Origin: Flavobacterium fluviale
GTDB taxonomy: Bacteria > Bacteroidota > Bacteroidia > Flavobacteriales > Flavobacteriaceae
Length of the DNA stretch: 64,000 nt
NCBI RefSeq assembly: GCF_003312915.1
Contig: NZ_CP030261.1
Coordinates: 1,178,001 to 1,242,000 of the forward strand
Direction of reading: 5' to 3'
Part shown: positions 1-8,985 of the stretch, in pieces
Position numbering within the stretch: the stretch's first letter is position 1
How the letters are laid out: every line of letters starts with the position of its first letter
Notes under the pieces: model-generated
Told to the model about the DNA's origin: nothing
What the model saw: the letters and a program-made list of their open reading frames with translations, nothing else
Database searches by the model: none
Made by a program: the position numbers and the translations under genes

Positions 1-2
1 TT

Positions 3-416
3 TATGGAGAACTTACCGCGGTCGAATTTTACGACTTTTATGCCCATTTAGTAGATGTAGATAGAAAAAGCACAACTCACATATTTGAAGTTCCAAGTAA
101 TCAATTAATTCGGGAGTTTTCTACTGGAATGAAAAAGAAAACATATCTGAATGCCGTTTTTCAAAAAGAATTTGCAATTTATATTTTGGATGAGCCTTTT
201 AACGGACTCGATTTAGAATCAAATTATTTGTTGATGAACCATATTAGAGCAATTTCAAAAGAGAGTATTATTTTTATTTCTTCGCATATATTAGAGATAC
301 TTTACAGGGATTGTGACAAAATTTTTCTACTTCAAAATAAGAACATTACTGAGTTTGAAAAAAGCCAATATTCAGAAATTGAGAAAGAATTGTTTGTGAT
401 AAATAATATTGAATAG
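3..416 (+). CDS. ABC transporter ATP-binding protein (3' part only)
   Basis: The reading frame is open from the window edge to a TAA at 414-416, so the gene starts before the window and about 137 residues are visible. The in-frame sequence FSTGMKKK matches the ABC signature region, where LSGGMKRR is usual. It is followed by a Walker B block, YILDEPFNGLD, and a switch histidine in FISSHI. The Walker A part lies upstream. This is the C-terminal part of a nucleotide-binding domain that would power a membrane transporter, probably an ABC-2 type exporter. The ATG at 129 falls inside the signature motif and is not a true start. The substrate cannot be told. Confidence 0.85.
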   Translation, partial: YGELTAVEFYDFYAHLVDVDRKSTTHIFEVPSNQLIREFSTGMKKKTYLNAVFQKEFAIYILDEPFNGLDLESNYLLMNHIRAISKESIIFISSHILEILYRDCDKIFLLQNKNITEFEKSQYSEIEKELFVINNIE

Positions 417-543
417 AATTTGGTTTAAATGTTTGTTAATTAATAAACATTTCAATTTCTCGTTTTAGCAAGATGCCGTAACTTTACTTTTTAAACTGTT
501 GTCATTTTCAATTGGCAGCATAAAATCTTCAAAAGTTACAATT

Positions 544-1614
544 ATGGCTTCACAATTATTTTCTCCATTAACTATAAAAAAAATTACTTTAAAAAATAGA
601 ATTGCAATTTCTCCAATGTGCCAGTATTCTTCAGAAGACGGTTTTGCAAACGATTGGCATTTGGTCCATCTAGGAAGTCGAGCGACTGGAGGTGCAGGTT
701 TAATTATTCAGGAAGCTACGGCAGTTTCTCCAGAAGCAAGGATTTCTCCTTCAGATCTTGGAATTTGGAAAGATGAACACATCGAAAAATTAAAACAAAT
801 CAACCAATTCATTATTTCTCAAAATTCAATTCCAGGAATTCAATTGGCGCATGCGGGACGAAAAGCAAGTGTTTCGGCTCCATGGTTGGGCAATAAAAAA
901 TTAGATTTCGCTCAAGGCGGATGGCAGACGGTTTCTGCAAGTGCGATTCCGTATCATGATGACGAACCTTTTCTTCCAGAAGCTTTGGATAAAAACGGAA
1001 TCCAAAAAGTGATTTCAGATTTTAAAGCAGCAACAAAACGAGTGGTAGAAGCTGGATATCAGGTTTTAGAAATTCACGGCGCGCACGGATATTTGCTGCA
1101 TCAGTTTTTATCTCCATTGACAAATGTGAGAACAGATGAATACGGCGGAAGTTTTGAAAACAGAATTCGTTTTACACTCGAAATTGTAGAAGCAGTTCAA
1201 ACCGAATGGCCGTCTGATTTACCATTATTTGTTAGAATATCGGCAACTGACTGGGTAGAAAACGGATGGAATCCTGAAGAATCTGTACAGCTTTCAAAAA
1301 TATTAAAAGAAAAAGGAGTAGATTTAATTGACGTTTCATCGGGCGGATTGGTTTCGCATCAAAAAATTACACTTGGTCCAGGTTATCAAGTTCCTTTTGC
1401 AGAAAAAGTAAAAAAAGAAGCTGATATTTCAACTGGAGCAGTTGGTTTAATTACCGAAGCCAGACAAGCGGAAGAAATACTAAATAACAGTCAAGCTGAT
1501 TTAATTTTATTCGCCAGAGAATCTTTGAGAAATCCGAATTTGCCTTTAGATTTCGCTAAAGAATTAGACAGCGAAATTCAATGGCCAAAACAATACGAGA
1601 GAGCTAAAATTTAA
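544..1614 (+). CDS. NADH:flavin oxidoreductase, Old Yellow Enzyme family (YqjM-like)
   Basis: A 356-residue TIM-barrel FMN enzyme that reduces activated C=C bonds (enoates, quinones) with NAD(P)H. PMCQYS places Cys26 and Tyr28 exactly where the YqjM subgroup has its redox-tuning cysteine and tyrosine. HGAHGYLLHQFLSP (from about residue 178) carries the two substrate-binding histidines, and RTDEYGGSFENR is the family signature. The frame extends upstream to a TTG at 499. The ATG at 544 begins MASQLFSPLTI, the usual N-terminus of the family, so I place the start there. It stands alone, and its physiological substrate is unknown. A long palindrome follows the stop. Confidence 0.93.
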   Translation: MASQLFSPLTIKKITLKNRIAISPMCQYSSEDGFANDWHLVHLGSRATGGAGLIIQEATAVSPEARISPSDLGIWKDEHIEKLKQINQFIISQNSIPGIQLAHAGRKASVSAPWLGNKKLDFAQGGWQTVSASAIPYHDDEPFLPEALDKNGIQKVISDFKAATKRVVEAGYQVLEIHGAHGYLLHQFLSPLTNVRTDEYGGSFENRIRFTLEIVEAVQTEWPSDLPLFVRISATDWVENGWNPEESVQLSKILKEKGVDLIDVSSGGLVSHQKITLGPGYQVPFAEKVKKEADISTGAVGLITEARQAEEILNNSQADLILFARESLRNPNLPLDFAKELDSEIQWPKQYERAKI

Positions 1615-1623
1615 TATTTTTTC

Positions 1624-1671
1624 CGCCACGAATTCACGAATTATTTTTTTCCAATTCGTGAATTCGTGGCG
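1624..1671. repeat. Intergenic palindrome, gaattcgtgg type, possible bidirectional terminator
   Basis: Two perfect 19-base arms (1624-1642 and 1653-1671) flank a 10-base T-rich loop in the gap between two co-directional genes. It could form a strong hairpin and end transcription of the oxidoreductase. The arm is itself internally repetitive (cacgaattcacgaatt). Confidence 0.75.
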
Positions 1672-1691
1672 AATAAACTAAAACAAATCAA

Positions 1692-2732
1692 ATGCAAAAA
1701 ATAAAAACAGCACTTTTATCATACGGAATGTCGGGAAAAGTTTTTCACGCTCCGTTTTTAGATATTCATGAAGGATTTGAATTATTGGGTTCTTGGGAAA
1801 GAAGTAAAAAGCTGATTCAGGAAGATTATCCATACGTTAAAAGTTACGCTTCGATAGACGAGTTATTAAACGACGATGTAGATTTAGTAATTGTAAACAC
1901 ACCCGTAGGAACACATTATGAATATGCTAAAAAAGTCCTTTTGGCAGGCAAACATGCTGTTGTAGAAAAAGCTTTTACAACCACAGTTGCGGAGGCAAAA
2001 GAACTAGCATCAATCGCAAAAGAAAAGGGATTGAAATTGGCTGTATTTCAAAACAGAAGATGGGACAGTGACTTTAAAACAATCAAGAAAATTATCGACG
2101 AAAGGGTTCTAGGCGATTTGATAGAAGCAGAATTTCATTTTGACCGTTATAATCCTTTATTGAGTCCGAAGACACATAAAGAAACGGCAAATGACGGCGC
2201 TGGAGTTTTAAAAGATTTAGGTCCGCATTTAATAGATCAAGCGGTGAGTTTATTTGGCTGTCCGAAATCGGTATTTGGAGATATTCGAGTAACCAGAGAA
2301 AATTCTGTTGTAGACGACTGGATCGATTTGACATTGTTTTATTCTAATTTCAGAGTAAGATTAAAAGCAGGTTTTTTTGTGAGAGAAGCCAATCCAGCTT
2401 ATACGATTCACGGTAAAAAAGGCTCTTTCTTAAAACCTCGAGGAGATGTTCAAGAAGATGATTTAAAAATCGGAAAAAAGCCAAATTTAGAATCTTGGGG
2501 AACAGAAGACGCAAATCTCCAAGGACTTTTACACACAGAAATTGATGGTAAAATAGTAAGAGAAAAAATCCCGACACTTCAAGGTAATTATTTTAGTTTT
2601 TTTGATGCAGTTTATGATTCGATCGTAAACGATAAAAAAGAACCAGTAACTGCAGAAGATGGTGTAAAAGTAATGCAGGTTATAGAAGCTGCCATTGCAA
2701 GTAATGCCCAGCAAAAGGTAATAAGTATATAA
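1692..2732 (+). CDS. Gfo/Idh/MocA family NAD(P)-dependent oxidoreductase
   Basis: A 346-residue oxidoreductase of the YdgJ-like group. The N-terminal Rossmann domain begins ALLSYGMSGKVFHAPF, the variant of the nucleotide loop in which FHAP follows the glycines. The family's EKP motif appears as EKA (residues 92-94), which keeps the catalytic lysine. DLGPHLIDQ (about 175-183) carries the conserved histidine of the C-terminal domain. These enzymes oxidise or reduce sugars, inositols or related polyols. The substrate is not evident, and the neighbours (an Old Yellow Enzyme and an MFS transporter) do not define a pathway. The ATG follows the 1624-1671 palindrome by 20 bases. Confidence 0.9.
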   Translation: MQKIKTALLSYGMSGKVFHAPFLDIHEGFELLGSWERSKKLIQEDYPYVKSYASIDELLNDDVDLVIVNTPVGTHYEYAKKVLLAGKHAVVEKAFTTTVAEAKELASIAKEKGLKLAVFQNRRWDSDFKTIKKIIDERVLGDLIEAEFHFDRYNPLLSPKTHKETANDGAGVLKDLGPHLIDQAVSLFGCPKSVFGDIRVTRENSVVDDWIDLTLFYSNFRVRLKAGFFVREANPAYTIHGKKGSFLKPRGDVQEDDLKIGKKPNLESWGTEDANLQGLLHTEIDGKIVREKIPTLQGNYFSFFDAVYDSIVNDKKEPVTAEDGVKVMQVIEAAIASNAQQKVISI

Positions 2733-2758
2733 TAAATTATGTAATTAAGTAGGATTAT

Positions 2759-2937
2759 CATTCCTTAGGAATGTTTCGTCGGTAAAAAATATAATGTTCA
2801 GTCGCATTTACGTTCCATAGGAACGTTTGATTTCGTTGTCATTTTTATAATCTAAATGTATCAAACGTTCCTATGGAACGTAAAATATCGCAACGATATC
2901 ATTTTTTCTACCGACGAAATGTTCCTACGGAACACAA
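2759..2937. repeat. REP/BIME-like nested palindromic repeat
   Basis: An inner pair of perfect 25-base arms (2807-2831 and 2860-2884) contains acgttccataggaacg. It is enclosed by an outer imperfect pair (about 2760-2792 and 2903-2935) sharing tttcgtcggta and a gttccgtaggaac-type palindrome. The element fills most of the gap after the oxidoreductase gene. It resembles REP-type repeats mobilised by REP-associated tyrosine transposases, but no such transposase is in the window. Confidence 0.7.
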
Positions 2938-3175
2938 TATAAATAAAAGGGGTTTTCTCGAAAGTTGAGATTGCTCCTTTTTTTGTTTTAATAAAAAATG
3001 ACGCAGATTATAATTCTATTAAACGCGAAAAGTTGTAATTTTAATAAGAAGATTTCAATTGAAAACCTTCGAATTTATAAACAATAACGTTGTATATTGT
3101 GCATAACGTTAGGTTTTATGCGCTTTAACAAGTGTTTTTAGTATTTTTGAAAATATCATTTATTAAAAATTAAAT
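2938..3175. other. Intergenic region ahead of the MFS gene
   Basis: This is the non-repeat part of a 443-base gap. A weak hairpin with a T-run lies near 2945-2985. A TATTTTTG box (3142-3149) 26 bases before the MFS ATG fits the Bacteroidota -7 element, but I see no clear -33 TTG at the right distance. No open reading frame was recognised. Confidence 0.4.
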
Positions 3176-4396
3176 ATGCTGATAAATTTTAATCCATTAG
3201 CGCTTTTTCAGACCAAAGGTAAAATCAAGAAAGTATTTAGAGAAGCAAAGGCTTCCTATTTAAATCGGATTCGTTTTGCCGTTGGAATGTTTTATTTCGG
3301 AATGGGTTTAAGTTTTGCAACTTGGGCAAGCAGGATTCCAGATATTAAAACGGCTTTGCATTTAACAGAAGGAGATTTGGGTTCTATACTTTTTGCACTT
3401 CCAGTTGGACAATTAGTGATTATGCCCTTTTCGGGAAAAATGGTTACCAAGTGGGGAAGTCACCGCATTTTGATTTTCTCTTTAATAATGTACGTTTTCT
3501 GCTTAATTAATTTAGGATTGGCAACAACAGCACTACAATTATCACTTGGGTTATTTTTATTTGGCCTGTTTGGAAATTTAGCCAATATTGCTGTAAATAC
3601 GCAAGGAGTTTACACGGAAGTTTTGTTCAAAAAAACAATCATGTCAGCATTTCACGGAATGTGGAGTTTTGCAGGATTTACAGGAGCATTAGTTGGTTTA
3701 GGTATGCTTGCTTTAAAATTAAGTCCATTACACCATTTTCTAATTGTAGCTGGAATAGTTTTGCTTATGGTTGCTTTTAATTTTAAATTTTTGGTTAGAG
3801 CCAAAGAGAAAGTAAAAGTAAAACAAGAAGGTAAAAAACTATTTGTAAAACCAGACACAGCCTTACTTTGGCTGGGAGTAATTGGTTTTTGCAGTATGGC
3901 GAGCGAAGGCGTTATGTTCGATTGGAGCGGTGTTTACTTTAAAGATATTGTACAAGCGCCTGGCGCGTTAGTAGTTTTAGGCTACACTTCTTTTATGATT
4001 ATGATGGCTGGCGGAAGATTTTTGGGTGACGGATTAATCAATAAATTTGGTCGTGAACGCGTTATGCAGATTAGCGGCGTTATGATTTCTGCGGGACTTT
4101 TTACAGCTGTTTTTCTTCCTTATATTATTCCGTGTACAATCGCTTTTATGTTCGTTGGTTTGGGCGTTGCCACTATCGTTCCAACCGTATATAGTATCGC
4201 TGGGAAAAATCCAACCGTGCCTGCTGGTGAAGCTTTAACGATTGTGTCGAGTGTAAGTTTCTTAGGTTTCTTGATGGGACCACCAGTAATTGGGCATATT
4301 GCACAAAGTTTTGGTCTTCAGTTTTCTTTTGCCTTTATCGGAATTTTTGGTGTTCTGATTGCTTTTATGGTTTCTAAAATTCGAACTACAGCTTAA
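3176..4396 (+). CDS. MFS transporter (YbjJ-like)
   Basis: A 406-residue polytopic membrane protein with about twelve hydrophobic segments. The first segment ends in ATWASRIPDIK and is followed by an MFS-type loop (GKMVTKWGSHR) between TM2 and TM3. A second, related loop after the central hydrophilic stretch (about residues 205-230, lysine-rich) reads GGRFLGDGLINKFGRERV. This two-half layout is that of the major facilitator superfamily. The ATWASRIPDIK pattern recalls the YbjJ/fucose-permease-like branch. Substrate and direction of transport are unknown. The ATG lies 26 bases behind a TAnnTTTG box. Confidence 0.88.
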   Translation: MLINFNPLALFQTKGKIKKVFREAKASYLNRIRFAVGMFYFGMGLSFATWASRIPDIKTALHLTEGDLGSILFALPVGQLVIMPFSGKMVTKWGSHRILIFSLIMYVFCLINLGLATTALQLSLGLFLFGLFGNLANIAVNTQGVYTEVLFKKTIMSAFHGMWSFAGFTGALVGLGMLALKLSPLHHFLIVAGIVLLMVAFNFKFLVRAKEKVKVKQEGKKLFVKPDTALLWLGVIGFCSMASEGVMFDWSGVYFKDIVQAPGALVVLGYTSFMIMMAGGRFLGDGLINKFGRERVMQISGVMISAGLFTAVFLPYIIPCTIAFMFVGLGVATIVPTVYSIAGKNPTVPAGEALTIVSSVSFLGFLMGPPVIGHIAQSFGLQFSFAFIGIFGVLIAFMVSKIRTTA

Positions 4397-4463
4397 TATA
4401 GCGTATTTTTTGAAGTGCTTCTTTTCAATTAGCTTTTCCTAAATCAAAATAAATTTGAAAGAA

Positions 4464-4496
4464 TTTGCTTATATTTAAATATTTTGCCTATTTTTG
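4464..4496 (+). promoter_or_regulatory. Promoter of the TonB receptor gene
   Basis: TTTG (4464-4467), 21 bases, then TATTTTTG (4489-4496). This fits the Bacteroidota sigma-A pattern TTG...TAnnTTTG and gives a leader of roughly 105 bases before the ATG at 4609. Confidence 0.55.
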
Positions 4497-4608
4497 AATG
4501 TAGAGCCTAACCACTTAAAACTTAGAATTTCTTTTCCAAAAACCAATTTTATCTTTTGAATAAGGATTGCGATCCTAAACTATTTTCAAAAATAAATTGG
4601 AATTTTTA

Positions 4609-7428
4609 ATGGTAAAAAAATACTTAGCAGCTTTAATTTTAATGGCCTTTACTTTTGCGTCGGCACAGCAGCAAGAAATAACTGTTACTGGAATCGTTAT
4701 TGATGCGCGAACTCAAAATCCGCTTGAAAATGTAATAGTGACGATTCAAAATACAGCTGTAATGCAGCTCACGTCAAAAGAAGGAAAATTTGAGCTTCAT
4801 ATATTTCCGCAAAAAGAGCAGTTACTTTTGCTGAGAAGCCAAGGATACAAAGATTATCTTTTAAAAATCCAATCTTCAAAACAAAACATTAATCTAGGAA
4901 TTTTACAGCTCGAAGATACTTATTCAGATGAAGTTCCGGCCGCATTGATCACTTTGTCAGACAATGATTTTTCTGAAGATAACAGTTCATCAGAGATGAC
5001 ATCTGGACTTTTACAATCTTCAAAAGATGCGTTTATGCAGGCGTCGGCATTCAATTGGGGGCAAGCTCGCTTTCGTGTTCGCGGTTTAGACAGTGAAAAT
5101 GGAACCATGATGCTGAATGGGATGACAATGAACAAAATCTACGACGGAAGACCGCAGTGGAACAATTGGGGAGGCTTAAATAATATCTTACGCAATCAAG
5201 AATTTTCGGTTGGAACGGCTGCATCGAATTATACTTTCGGTGGAATTTTAGGAACACAGCAAATCACAACTCGAGCTTCCTTATACAGAAAAGGAACATC
5301 ACTCACATTTTCTGGAAGCAATACAACTTATACTTGGCGTGCAATTGGCACATATGCATCTGGAATGAATTCTTCTGGTTGGGCTTATGCGGTTGCAGCT
5401 GGAAAAAGGTGGGCGGATGAAGGTTACTTTCAAGGAACAAATTTCAATGCAGATTCTTTTTTCATTAGTGTCGAAAAGAAATTAAACAACAGAAATTCTC
5501 TGAACATTACAGGGTTTTATACTCCGAATTCGCGCGGAAAAAATTCAGCAAATACAAGTGAAGTGACCAGTTTAATGGGCGAAAAATACAATTCGTACTG
5601 GGGATTTCAGAATGGTGAAAAACGAAACGCAAGAATTAAAAATGTTGAAGAACCATTAGTAATGCTGAATCATTATTTTAAAATTGATGCTAAAACAAAC
5701 CTGAATTCGAGCGTTATGTATCAATTTGGGAAAGTCGGAAACAGCAGTATAGATTATCAAAATGCAGATAGTCCAGATCCCGTTAATTATAAAAAAATGC
5801 CAAGTTATTTTAGTTCGCTTTATGCGAAAGATCAAGGACAATTTTCAGGTGAGTTTACTCCGGATTATGAAAATGCAGCAAAAAATGCAATTTCACTTCT
5901 GGAAAATTCTCAGATTGACTGGGCTACAATGTATCTTGCCAATCAAAAACCAACACAAAATGGTTATGAACCTGCCAAAAGTAAATATGTTCTTTATGAA
6001 GACCGAACAGACGATAAGACTTTTGCAGTAAATTCAAACTTAAATATGCAGATTACTCCAAATATTTCATTTGATGGAGGATTCACTTTCCGAAAACTAA
6101 AATCGCATAATTTTCAGTATTTGCTGGATCTTTTAGGTGGAGAATATTTCGAAGATATTGATCCATTTTACAAAGGAAATCTTTCACAATCAGATTTACA
6201 GCATCCAGACAGAAAAGTTAGGAAAGGAGATATTTATGGGTACAATTATAATTTGTTTGCTAATACTTTAGACCTTTTCACGCAGTTTAAATTTGTTTAC
6301 AATAAAACAGAATTTTATCTGGCGCAATCATACGCAATGACGAATTATCAAAGAGAAGGATTGTATCAAAACGGACTTTATCCAACTTATTCTCTAGGAA
6401 AAAGTGACAAGGTTAACTTTGAAAATTTTGGTTTCAAAGGTGGATTTACCTATAAAATTTCTGGAAAGCAGCTGTTGTTTTTTAATGCAGCGCATTTGAC
6501 AAGAGCTCCTTCTCTTAGAAATACATTCTCAAATTCACGATTAAATAATTCGATAGTTAATGGAATTGAAAGTGAAAATATTAGCAGCGCCGAAGCAAAT
6601 TACGTTTATCGATCGCCAAAATTTAAAATGCGTTTTACGGCTTATTATTCTTTAATAAAAAACACTTCAAAAATTTCTTTTTTCTATGCCGAAGGAATTT
6701 TTGATAACGGAGCAGGTTATGATGCTACGGATGCTTTTGTAAGTCAGACTTTAACGCATTTAGACAAGAAAAATACTGGAGCAGAATTAAGTTTAGAATA
6801 TCAATTTTCGTCAACACTAAAAGCGACTTTGTGTGCAGCCTACGGAAATTATGTTTACAGTAGTAATCCAAACGTATCAATTACAAATGATGCAAACGCA
6901 GCAAAAGATGGTGCGCAGACTACCTTTGATTTTGGTCAGGCCTATCTTAAAAATTACAAACAGCCAGGAACTCCGCAGCAGGCTTATTCGTTTGGAATGG
7001 AATATCGCGATCCAAAATTTTGGTGGCTGGCTGCTAACATTAATTATTTGGCAGAAAGTTATATCGATGTTTCGCCAATTTCAAGAACTGCCCAATTTTA
7101 CATTAATCCAGCCAATAATTTTCCTTTCCCAGAAGCAACTTCAGAAAGAGGAAATCAATTATTGAAACAAGAAAAATTTGATCCTGTATCACTATTAAAT
7201 ATTAGCGGTGGAAAGTCATGGAGGATTCGTAAAAAATATATAGGTGTTTTTGCCAGCGTTAATAACGTTTTCAATTCAATATATAAAACTGGGGGTTTTG
7301 AACAGGCACGAAATGCAAATTTCAGAGCGCTAAATCAAGATGTTTCCAGCGGAACGCCATCGTTTGGTCCTAAATATTATTACGGTTACGGAAGAACTTA
7401 TTTTTTAAATCTCACCATTGGTTTGTAA
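4609..7428 (+). CDS. TonB-dependent receptor with N-terminal carboxypeptidase-like domain
   Basis: A 939-residue outer-membrane receptor. The signal peptide (MVKKYLAALILMAFTFASAQ) is followed by a carboxypeptidase regulatory-like beta domain (about residues 25-105, GIVIDARTQNPLENVIV). A plug domain follows (GQARFRVRGLDSENGTMMLNG, with mixed RVRG and MMLNG motifs), and a long beta-barrel ends in an aromatic-rich strand. These receptors import large or scarce substrates using TonB energy. The frame extends to a TTG at 4597, but the ATG at 4609 starts a clean signal peptide. It is co-transcribed with the DUF5689 lipoprotein 11 bases downstream. The partner is not SusD, so polysaccharide uptake is not implied. 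The ligand is unknown. Confidence 0.92.
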   Translation: MVKKYLAALILMAFTFASAQQQEITVTGIVIDARTQNPLENVIVTIQNTAVMQLTSKEGKFELHIFPQKEQLLLLRSQGYKDYLLKIQSSKQNINLGILQLEDTYSDEVPAALITLSDNDFSEDNSSSEMTSGLLQSSKDAFMQASAFNWGQARFRVRGLDSENGTMMLNGMTMNKIYDGRPQWNNWGGLNNILRNQEFSVGTAASNYTFGGILGTQQITTRASLYRKGTSLTFSGSNTTYTWRAIGTYASGMNSSGWAYAVAAGKRWADEGYFQGTNFNADSFFISVEKKLNNRNSLNITGFYTPNSRGKNSANTSEVTSLMGEKYNSYWGFQNGEKRNARIKNVEEPLVMLNHYFKIDAKTNLNSSVMYQFGKVGNSSIDYQNADSPDPVNYKKMPSYFSSLYAKDQGQFSGEFTPDYENAAKNAISLLENSQIDWATMYLANQKPTQNGYEPAKSKYVLYEDRTDDKTFAVNSNLNMQITPNISFDGGFTFRKLKSHNFQYLLDLLGGEYFEDIDPFYKGNLSQSDLQHPDRKVRKGDIYGYNYNLFANTLDLFTQFKFVYNKTEFYLAQSYAMTNYQREGLYQNGLYPTYSLGKSDKVNFENFGFKGGFTYKISGKQLLFFNAAHLTRAPSLRNTFSNSRLNNSIVNGIESENISSAEANYVYRSPKFKMRFTAYYSLIKNTSKISFFYAEGIFDNGAGYDATDAFVSQTLTHLDKKNTGAELSLEYQFSSTLKATLCAAYGNYVYSSNPNVSITNDANAAKDGAQTTFDFGQAYLKNYKQPGTPQQAYSFGMEYRDPKFWWLAANINYLAESYIDVSPISRTAQFYINPANNFPFPEATSERGNQLLKQEKFDPVSLLNISGGKSWRIRKKYIGVFASVNNVFNSIYKTGGFEQARNANFRALNQDVSSGTPSFGPKYYYGYGRTYFLNLTIGL

Positions 7429-7439
7429 ATCAAAATCTC

Positions 7440-8789
7440 ATGAAAAACATATTTTTAAATTCATTTTTTGGAATATCATTTTTAATTATCACTAGCTGTA
7501 GTACCGAAGTCGAAACGCCGAAATTAGTCTGTACACAGCCAGATTTAACAGTAAATAAGTCTGTAGAAAAAGTATATGAACTTTCAAACAGTACAGCCAA
7601 ACAATATTTGTACGATGATATAATCGAAGCGTATGTAGTTTCTAGTGACGAAGACGGTAATTTTTTTAAAACAATTTCATTGCAGACATTGGCTACTGCT
7701 ACTGCTCCCTCGATTGGTTTTAGCGTTCCAATAGATGCTTCAAATACCTATATTGACTATCGCATTGGAAATAAAGTTTATGTAAAACTTAAAAACCAAT
7801 TTACAGACTTATACTATGGCGGATTAAGAATTGGAAGCTTATATGTGAGCAATGCCGGCGATCCAACAATTGGCAGGATTTCTCAAAATGATTATAAAAA
7901 TGTACTGAATGCTTCCTGTACAATAATTGATGAAAATACTTTGGTGGAATCGCTTTCTATAGAAGAGGCTCTTAAGGACAATAAATTAAACACATTAATA
8001 GAACTAAATGATGTCGAATTTACAGAGGCAGCTTTAGGGCGCCATTATTTTGAAGAATCAAATAATGTGGGCGGATCAACTAATTGGAATCTGCGAGATA
8101 AAACCGGAAACCAAATTATTTTTAGAACCAGCAGTTATGCAAAATTTGCAGATCATTTTGTGCCGGAAGGAAGTGGAAAAGTAAGAGGGGTTTTAACCAA
8201 ATTTGGCACAGATTATCAATTGATGGTAAGATCTGAAAGTGATATTGATATGAATGGAAAGAGAAATGTCCCATTTTTTGCAGAAGATTTTCAATCGGTT
8301 AAACATAACGTAAATTTTGCTTTGCCGGGTTGGAGCAATATTGTAGAAAAAGCGACTAAACTGTGGAAGAGTATGGTGTATGCTGGAAATGGCTACGCAG
8401 AGTTTAATACCACAAGTACGACAGCAGCCGAAAATATTGCATGGCTTGTTTCTCCTAAAATTAATTTAGCAGGATATAAAAATGCCGTGCTTTCTTTTAG
8501 AAGTGCACAGCACGATCTAAAAATGGATTCACCTTTAAATACTTTAGAAGTTTATGTTTCTACCAATTTTGATGGAGCAAGTGTGACCAAAGCAAAATGG
8601 ACAAAATTGGAAGCCAAAGTTCCGACATTAACAACACCCACACGCGAATTTATAAGCTCTAGGGGGATTGATCTTTCGGCATATTCTGGAAATATTCACA
8701 TTGCTTTTAAATACATCGGATCAGGAAAAGATAAAACTTTAAACGGCGCTTTTATGGTCGATGACATTAAGATATTTGGAGAGAAATAA
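7440..8789 (+). CDS. DUF5689 domain lipoprotein with C-terminal choice-of-anchor-like domain
   Basis: A 449-residue lipoprotein. The signal peptide ends in a lipobox-like LIITSCS, so it is probably anchored at the outer membrane. The middle (about residues 40-275) is an OB-like DUF5689 region ending in GKVRGVLTKFGTDYQLMVR. The C-terminal 170 residues, with FAEDFQS near their start and MVDDIKIFGEK at the end, resemble a choice-of-anchor J beta-sandwich. Flavobacteria often encode such proteins directly after a TonB receptor without SusD, as here, and they may act as the receptor's surface partner. The last 72 bases recur, diverged, at 16603-16674 on the far side of the following island. Confidence 0.85.
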   Translation: MKNIFLNSFFGISFLIITSCSTEVETPKLVCTQPDLTVNKSVEKVYELSNSTAKQYLYDDIIEAYVVSSDEDGNFFKTISLQTLATATAPSIGFSVPIDASNTYIDYRIGNKVYVKLKNQFTDLYYGGLRIGSLYVSNAGDPTIGRISQNDYKNVLNASCTIIDENTLVESLSIEEALKDNKLNTLIELNDVEFTEAALGRHYFEESNNVGGSTNWNLRDKTGNQIIFRTSSYAKFADHFVPEGSGKVRGVLTKFGTDYQLMVRSESDIDMNGKRNVPFFAEDFQSVKHNVNFALPGWSNIVEKATKLWKSMVYAGNGYAEFNTTSTTAAENIAWLVSPKINLAGYKNAVLSFRSAQHDLKMDSPLNTLEVYVSTNFDGASVTKAKWTKLEAKVPTLTTPTREFISSRGIDLSAYSGNIHIAFKYIGSGKDKTLNGAFMVDDIKIFGEK

Positions 8790-8958
8790 TATGTATTTAA
8801 GGGAAAAGTAAATGAATATGCATAATTAGCTTTTAAGCGGTTTAACGGCTACATGCAAACACTCTGTAAAATTCATTAAAATTTGTAATTATCACAATAA
8901 GATATTCTTGCCAATTGCAAAATTTGTATTATTTTTCTTTCTTATTTGATTTAATTCT

Positions 8959-8966
8959 TATATTTG
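8959..8966 (+). promoter_or_regulatory. -7 box of the island operon
   Basis: An exact TATATTTG lies 19 bases before the ATG of the LysM-like gene, at the spacing seen before several other genes here. No well-placed -33 TTG was found. Confidence 0.45.
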
Positions 8967-8985
8967 ATTTTCTTAAATATAAGAT

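Noticed and set aside
499..543. TTG-initiated N-terminal extension of the Old Yellow Enzyme
   Set aside because: The extension does not resemble the family. The ATG at 544 gives the standard N-terminus with Cys26 in register.
5762..6031. Open frames overlapping the TonB receptor gene (also 6833-7165)
   Set aside because: They are out-of-frame shadows of the receptor gene with biased composition and no recognisable domain.
4609..8789. Possible SusC/SusD polysaccharide utilisation pair
   Set aside because: The partner of the TonB receptor is a DUF5689 lipoprotein without SusD features, and no glycoside hydrolase adjoins the pair.
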